Source of the DNA: Roseiarcus sp963709185
Lineage (GTDB): Bacteria > Pseudomonadota > Alphaproteobacteria > Rhizobiales > Beijerinckiaceae
Direction: 5' to 3'
Assembly (NCBI GenBank): GCA_963709185.1
Contig: CAVPVQ010000024.1
Coordinates: 434,001 to 498,000 of the forward strand
Length of the DNA stretch: 64,000 bases
How positions within the stretch are numbered: the first letter of the stretch is position 1; each line of letters starts with the position of its first letter. The notes beneath the pieces were generated by a model that searched no databases, was not told where the DNA came from, and worked only from the letters and a program-made list of their open reading frames with translations. A program made the translations under genes and the position numbers. Of the stretch, positions 59,462-64,000 are shown piece by piece.

Positions 59462-59780
59462 CGGTGAAAACCTGGCGGATGGCGCCCCGCTATGATGATT
59501 TGGGTCGAAGCGGACGGGGACGGCTGCTCACCTTGAGGGCCGCTCCGCGCCCATGGTCGCCGTTGAGCGAGATTGTGCGGCGTCTCCAAAGCGGACGCCA
59601 AGATAGGATTGCAGAAGATCAATGCCCGCCTCGGGCCAGAAGCGGGCGTCCGCGGCGGCCTGGCGAAGGGGCCAGATCAACCGAGGACGGGAGCCTCATT
59701 TCCGCAGCCGCGTCGGATCGAGCCAGCCCGACCGCGCCCGGCTTTCGCTTGGTCCATAGTTCGGAGCGCAGGCGCTTTGC
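59462..59780. other. Intergenic region without recognisable gene
   Basis: About 320 bp between convergent genes (acyl-CoA synthetase and GFA protein). I find no conserved frame, palindrome or RNA signature. It may be the remnant of an older gene, but nothing in it is recognisable. Confidence 0.5.
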
Positions 59781-60188
59781 CTAGCCGGCCATTTTCTGAA
59801 ACGGCGCGACCTTCTCCGGGAGGCTCACCCAGGGCTGGGCGCTGGCGCACCAGAACTGCACGGTCGGATCGACCCAGCTTGTATCGTCCAGCGTGCCGGC
59901 CATGACGAAGGTCAAACTGGGAATGCTGTCCGCATCGGTCGCGATGCGGGAGCCGCATTCGGGACAAAACCGCCGGTGCATGGCGTTTCCGGTTTCGGAA
60001 AGGTCCTCATAGGTCTTCAGCATTCCCGTGACGTTGAGCGCTTCCCTGGGCACGCCGACAACCGTGCCGAACGCGGTTCCGGACTGCTTCTGACAATTCT
60101 TGCAATGACAAACCGCGATGACGGCAGGGTCGGCCGTCGCCGAATACCTGACCTTCCCGCAGAGGCAGCCGCCAACCATTTCACGCAT
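59781..60188 (-). CDS. GFA/CENP-V-family zinc protein
   Basis: A 135-aa protein of the family of glutathione-dependent formaldehyde-activating enzyme (PF04828). The zinc cysteines are in GGCLCGKVRY (7-16), VCHCKNCQKQ (26-35) and RFCPECGSRIA (near 73-83). The fold binds two zincs, but only Gfa itself has a known function, and that is debated. The ATG at 60188 has a GGAGGA site upstream. It is downstream of the cyclase gene with a 71-bp gap, both minus. Confidence 0.88.
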   Translation of the reverse strand: MREMVGGCLCGKVRYSATADPAVIAVCHCKNCQKQSGTAFGTVVGVPREALNVTGMLKTYEDLSETGNAMHRRFCPECGSRIATDADSIPSLTFVMAGTLDDTSWVDPTVQFWCASAQPWVSLPEKVAPFQKMAG

Positions 60189-60259
60189 GTCGTCCTCCCG
60201 CTTCCTTCACGAGCCCGGAAAGCGAACTCTACCTCGCCCTCGAAGCGCCGCCAATCACC

Positions 60260-63200
60260 TCACGCCAATTCATCGAGCAGCGCCCTCGCCTCCCTGAGAT
60301 CGGGCGTGTCGAACCCTTCGGTGAAGCCGCTATAGATCGAATCGAGAAGCGCTTTGCGCCGACCGCGTTCTTCCGGGTCGCATTGCGATCGGACCAAGGC
60401 CGTCACGGCGCGCAGTTCGAACAGGCGCGCGCCTTGCGACCGCGCGACAGTGATTGCGCGCTCAAAGCACTCCTCCGCCTCGACCGTCCGGATCGACGAA
60501 CTCCTCATCAGAGCGACGCCTTGCAACCGGTGAAGCTCCGCCTCATACCAACGCTCGCCATTGCCATCCATGACCTGGAACGCTTCGGTCAGAAGAGCCG
60601 CGCCTTGCCCCGCGTCGCCAGCCTCGATGAAGGCGGCGGCCGCCCGCCCGAGGCGAACTGAACCCCACGTCTTCGAGCCCGTGGCGCGCCATCGATCGAG
60701 GCCATTGCGCATCTCCGCGAGGCCAGCCTCACGGTCTCCCGCCACCACCTTCGCCCAACCGTTCAACATCGTCGCATTGGCGACGCCGAGCGAAGAGCCA
60801 AATTCCGACACCGTCGGAAGCCACTCGGCAACCAGCGTGGCGACCCCGACGGGGTCGCGGCGCAGGAAATACGTCTCCGCAGCGTACCATAGAGCGTGGT
60901 TGAGGGTGGGCGCATGAGCCAGTTCGCGCGCGAGCGCCAATCCGGCGCCAAGACGCGCCATCGAGCGATCCGGTTGTCCCGATGCTTGCAGCACAAGGGC
61001 GTCGGAGAGGTAGCCGCAAACCGCCGGGTCATGGCCGTGGTAGAGCACCGCGTGATCCCGGTGCGCGTCCTTGTCATAGAGCGGGAGGCCTGCATCGATG
61101 TGTTCATGCGCGGAATTGAGATTGCCGGTCAGAAGCTCCCCGGGCCAGGCGCAGTGATAGGCTTGAAGGAGGTAGCCGGCGTCGTTTTCCCTCCGGGCAA
61201 TGCTGAAAAGCTCCGCCTTGCAGGCGTCTGCGACTTCCTGTTTGCCGCTGACGAAGGCGATCATCCACGATCCGCAAACGGTCGCGAACAATTCCTTGAC
61301 CTTGCCGGCGCCACGCGCGAGTTGGCGCGCACGGCCATAGACCTCCTGTATTTCGGGCGCCGTCGACGACCTTGTCGACATCAGGGCGGGGCCTAGAGCG
61401 AGCAGTATCGTCAGCTCTTCGTCGGCCAACGCTGCGCGATCCGGCAGGACTTCCAACAGCGACAAGCCCCGACGCAATTGGTCGATCGCCTCGATGTTGG
61501 CCGCGCGCTTCGCCGTCCGCTGGCCCGCCTTTCGCCAGTAAACGATGGCGGGCTCGACGAGGCCAGCCTCTGTATAGTGGTGAGCGAGTAGTTCGGGCCG
61601 TTTCTCCACCGTCTCAGGGAACTGCCTCTCCAGTGTTTCGGCCACACGCCGATGCTGGACTTTCTGGTTTGCTCTGAGCAGCGACTGATAGGCTGCGTCC
61701 TGGATCAGCCCATGCTTGAAACGATAGGTCGATTGCGGCGGCAGTCCCTGGGCCATGAGGATGTCCGCCTCCGCGAGCCGCTCGAGCGCGGCTTGAAGGG
61801 ACGCCTCGTTCATGTCCGCGACGGCGTTCAAGAGTTCATACGAGAAATCGCGTCCGATCACTGAGCCGATCTGCGCCACCTCGCGCGCCGGCCCGAGCCT
61901 GTCGAGGCGAGCGGTCAGCGATTGCTGCAGCGTCGGCGGAATGGCGTGAGCATCGCCCTGCGACCCGCGCTCGAGCAGAAGCCGGGTCAGCTCCTCGACA
62001 AACAGAGGCACGCCACCGGTGCGCGCGGCGACGTCTTCAACGACCTTGCCCGGCAGGGCGTGAAGGGCCGAAAGCTCGGACACCATCTCGCGAACCTGAC
62101 TGCTGTCCAGCGGCGCCAGGGAGACGACGCCGTGATGTGAACGCATCGCCCAGGGCGGCCGGAACTCGGGTCGCGATGTCGCCACGATGAGCAAAGGCGC
62201 TTGAGCGCCGCGCTCGGCCAGGACGCGCAACACGTCGAGCGTCGTCGGATCGGCCCAATGCAAGTCCTCGATCGCCAGAACGACGGGCTGTGTCCGGGCG
62301 CTGGCCATGACCCAGGCGGTGAGTGCCGCCAATTGCCGGCGGCGAAGCTCCTCGGACGCCAAAGTCGACGCGCGATCGCTCGGCAAGGGGATATCGAGGA
62401 GGGGAGCGAGCAAGGGAACGTTCTCTGCCGGGTCGAGTTTGACGTGGGCCAGACTATTCTCAAGCTCCGCGAGCCGACGCTCGGCCGGCGCTTCAACGCC
62501 GCCAAAGCGCAGCCGGCCCCACTCGACGATCGGGTGCAAGGGCGTGTTCTGCAGGAGTTGCGAGCAACTCCATTCGACCCAGGTGTGAGGCGTGTCCGCG
62601 AGCCTGGCGTGCAACTCCTCGATCAGACGCGATTTGCCAAGGCCCGGCTCGCCGACGATCATCGCCAGTTGACCGTCGCCGCGGCGAGCCCGCTCCCAGC
62701 GCCGCACGAGCATGGCGACTTCTTCGTCGCGTCCGACGATCGGTGTGAGCTGGCGACCGGTGACGCGACGCCCGGCCCCGCTCGCGCGCACGATGCGGTA
62801 CAACTGGACCGGTTCGGGCACGCCCTTGAGTCTCTGCGGGGCGAGCTCCTCGGCGACAAAAAGCCCGGATACCTGGCGTTGGATGTTCCTGGTGACCAGC
62901 ACCGAACCCGGCTCAGCCGCAGCCTGAACGCGCGCCGCGACATTTGGGGCGTCCCCGAACACCTCGCCGGTCCCGTCGACGACCACCGACCCTGACTCGA
63001 GGCCGATCCGCGCGGCAAGCTCCGGCGCGCCCCGGCGGGAATTCCGACCGTTGATCTCGGTGAGGACGCGCTGGATATCGAGCGCCGCCCGCACCGCACG
63101 CTCGGCGTCGTTCTCCTGGGCGGCGGGATAGCCGAACAGGGCCATCAGCCCGTCGCCGAGCCGCTTGAGCACATGCCCGCCGAACCCGGTGACGGAAGCG

Positions 63201-63565
63201 GATGCGCCGTCGAGATACTCGTTGACGAGTTCGCGCCAATCTTCTGCGCCGACCCGGGAGGCCAAATCCGTCGATCCGACGAGATCGCAGAACATGACCG
63301 CGATGGGGCGCCGTTCGGCCCAGATTTGAGGACCCCTGGGCGGCGCGGGCCTGGGCGCGGAAGAAACGTCCGACGAGGGCTTGACGCTGGCCGCGGCGGC
63401 GATTGCAGCAAGCAACCTGCGTCGGTCCCCCACCGCAACGACGCCGATATCTCTGAGGTCGTCCGCCGTCAGTTCCGGCAGCACGTCCATTTCGATTTTA
63501 TTGTCTCGAAATTTCTCCTCGTATTGACCGAGGCCGAGACCGCGCAGCCACACGCCGACATCCAT
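60260..63565 (-). CDS. SAM domain - class III adenylyl/guanylyl cyclase - AAA ATPase - TPR protein
   Basis: A 1101-aa cytoplasmic multidomain protein. It starts with a SAM domain (1-60, VWLRGLGLGQYEEKFRDNKI). A class III cyclase domain (about 85-260) follows, with metal-binding D94 (VMFCDLVGSTD) and D138 (RLGDGLMALFG) and the FGDAPNVAARVQ block with Asn208/Arg212. An AAA-type ATPase has Walker A GEPGLGKS (305-312) and Walker B near VLAIEDLHWADP. The rest, from about 640, is a helical TPR-like region. All cyclase and P-loop residues are present, so it may make cAMP. The domain order resembles bacterial CyaA/LuxR-type receptors without HTH. The activating signal is unknown. Confidence 0.9.
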   Translation of the reverse strand: MDVGVWLRGLGLGQYEEKFRDNKIEMDVLPELTADDLRDIGVVAVGDRRRLLAAIAAAASVKPSSDVSSAPRPAPPRGPQIWAERRPIAVMFCDLVGSTDLASRVGAEDWRELVNEYLDGASASVTGFGGHVLKRLGDGLMALFGYPAAQENDAERAVRAALDIQRVLTEINGRNSRRGAPELAARIGLESGSVVVDGTGEVFGDAPNVAARVQAAAEPGSVLVTRNIQRQVSGLFVAEELAPQRLKGVPEPVQLYRIVRASGAGRRVTGRQLTPIVGRDEEVAMLVRRWERARRGDGQLAMIVGEPGLGKSRLIEELHARLADTPHTWVEWSCSQLLQNTPLHPIVEWGRLRFGGVEAPAERRLAELENSLAHVKLDPAENVPLLAPLLDIPLPSDRASTLASEELRRRQLAALTAWVMASARTQPVVLAIEDLHWADPTTLDVLRVLAERGAQAPLLIVATSRPEFRPPWAMRSHHGVVSLAPLDSSQVREMVSELSALHALPGKVVEDVAARTGGVPLFVEELTRLLLERGSQGDAHAIPPTLQQSLTARLDRLGPAREVAQIGSVIGRDFSYELLNAVADMNEASLQAALERLAEADILMAQGLPPQSTYRFKHGLIQDAAYQSLLRANQKVQHRRVAETLERQFPETVEKRPELLAHHYTEAGLVEPAIVYWRKAGQRTAKRAANIEAIDQLRRGLSLLEVLPDRAALADEELTILLALGPALMSTRSSTAPEIQEVYGRARQLARGAGKVKELFATVCGSWMIAFVSGKQEVADACKAELFSIARRENDAGYLLQAYHCAWPGELLTGNLNSAHEHIDAGLPLYDKDAHRDHAVLYHGHDPAVCGYLSDALVLQASGQPDRSMARLGAGLALARELAHAPTLNHALWYAAETYFLRRDPVGVATLVAEWLPTVSEFGSSLGVANATMLNGWAKVVAGDREAGLAEMRNGLDRWRATGSKTWGSVRLGRAAAAFIEAGDAGQGAALLTEAFQVMDGNGERWYEAELHRLQGVALMRSSSIRTVEAEECFERAITVARSQGARLFELRAVTALVRSQCDPEERGRRKALLDSIYSGFTEGFDTPDLREARALLDELA

Positions 63566-63845
63566 GGTCGCGCTCCATACGGCAGGCGGAGTGTCACCCA
63601 GTCGCGACGCGTTGTCTAGCAGGCGATCCGGTCCGTTCGGCGTTCACCATGTTCGGCCAAGGAGGCGTCAGCGGATAGCCGCCCATGGCGTCGGACTGCG
63701 CCAATGGAGCGGCGCGCCTCGTTGTCGCCTTGCCAGGCCGCTCCGCCGATGCGATAGGCTGGCGCGATCGTCAGCTTCGCAGGCGTCGCCGCCGTCCTCG
63801 CAATCGCCGTCTCCCGGCCGCCGTCAGCAAAACAAGGCGCCAGAA
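63566..63845. promoter_or_regulatory. Divergent region between cyclase gene and RidA gene
   Basis: The 280 bp hold the promoters of two divergent genes. GC-rich with no clear -35/-10 or operator. A 105-codon open frame on the minus strand (63616-63933) overlaps the RidA start and lacks any family features. Confidence 0.35.
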
Positions 63846-64000
63846 ATGACCGCAAACACTCCCGAGCAACGCATCGCCCAGCTTGGTCTGTCGCTTCCGC
63901 CGGCCCCCGGCGCGGTCGCCAATTACGCGCCATGGGTGATTACCGGAAACCTGGTGATGACTTCTGGAAATCTGCCATGGCGTGACGGCAAGCTTGCCTA
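63846..64000 (+). CDS. RidA/YjgF-family protein (5' part, cut by window edge)
   Basis: The first 51 codons of a RidA-like protein. It reads MTANTPEQRIAQLGLSLPPA, then YAPWVITGNLVMTSGNLPWR. This is the form of the YjgF/YER057c branch with the LGLxLPxxPxPxGNY-type opening that includes enamine/imine deaminase relatives. The key catalytic arginine would lie beyond the edge. Start ATG 63846. Confidence 0.82.
   Translation, partial: MTANTPEQRIAQLGLSLPPAPGAVANYAPWVITGNLVMTSGNLPWRDGKLA

Noticed and set aside
63616..63933. 105-codon minus-strand frame before RidA
   Set aside because: It overlaps the RidA start and has no family features or clear ribosome site.

Overview
The window is 64 kb of GC-rich DNA from an alphaproteobacterium, most likely of the order Hyphomicrobiales (Rhizobiales). 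This rests on gene content, the 16S/23S sequence type, the order 16S-tRNA-Ile-tRNA-Ala-23S-5S-tRNA-fMet, an intervening sequence in a 5' helix of the 23S gene, and alphaproteobacterial gene versions (pal-cpoB, ftsH, MetA/MetY). The genus cannot be fixed from sequence alone. The region is chromosomal and mostly housekeeping. There is no CRISPR array, prophage or conjugative element.

Layout. 1-2.8 kb: end of a branched-chain amino-acid/amide ABC importer operon (binding protein, livG, livF; cut at the left edge) with a mobile-looking inverted repeat inside it. 3.1-5 kb: dxs. 5.1-6.4 kb: an ISAs1-type insertion sequence placed just before the rpmH promoter. 6.4-9.7 kb: rpmH-rnpA-yidC-engB. 9.8-15.5 kb: TMEM175-type channel, UbiB-like kinase, PilZ protein, DUF3445 protein, a HicAB toxin-antitoxin pair with a clear promoter/operator, xerC and a membrane protein. 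15.7-20.5 kb: pal, cpoB, tilS, ftsH. 20.6-24.4 kb: a small exported protein, a large SPFH membrane protein and glmM. 24.4-34.8 kb: accessory metabolism and stress genes (Old Yellow Enzyme, WD40 protein, CobW GTPase, ferrochelatase, msrB, LssY-C protein, MFS pump, purU, DUF2189, GYD). 34.9-43.5 kb: tRNA-Leu, a complete IS66 element with target duplication, and one rRNA operon on the minus strand with promoter and terminator. 43.7-52.2 kb: M23 peptidase, gluQ, a DNA-alkylation-repair cluster (alkA with a histone-H1-like tail, an esterase, ada), a LuxR-type response regulator and phosphoglucomutase. 52.3-54.4 kb: a TetR regulator and divergent MFS transporter sharing a double operator. 54.7-59.5 kb: metY-metA, flavin reductase and acyl-CoA synthetase. 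59.8-64 kb: GFA protein, a SAM-cyclase-ATPase-TPR protein, and the start of a RidA protein cut by the right edge.

Genes that work together. rpmH-rnpA-yidC-engB links ribosome and tRNA maturation to membrane insertion. pal-cpoB is the outer-membrane-constriction part of Tol-Pal, here without tolQRAB. ftsH and the nearby SPFH protein may form a protease-regulator pair. metA and metY give a direct-sulfhydrylation route to homocysteine. alkA and ada repair alkylated DNA.

A striking feature is eight inferred single-base insertions in five genes between 26.7 and 46.4 kb (CobW four times; hemH, MFS, DUF2189 and gluQ once each). I saw none in the flanking thirds. Because hemH and similar core genes are hit and all shifts are insertions, sequence or assembly error is as likely as true gene decay. 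No wholly new system can be claimed. The best leads are the H1-tailed AlkA, the FtsH/SPFH neighbourhood, the AT-rich structured leader before metY and the cyclase-ATPase receptor.
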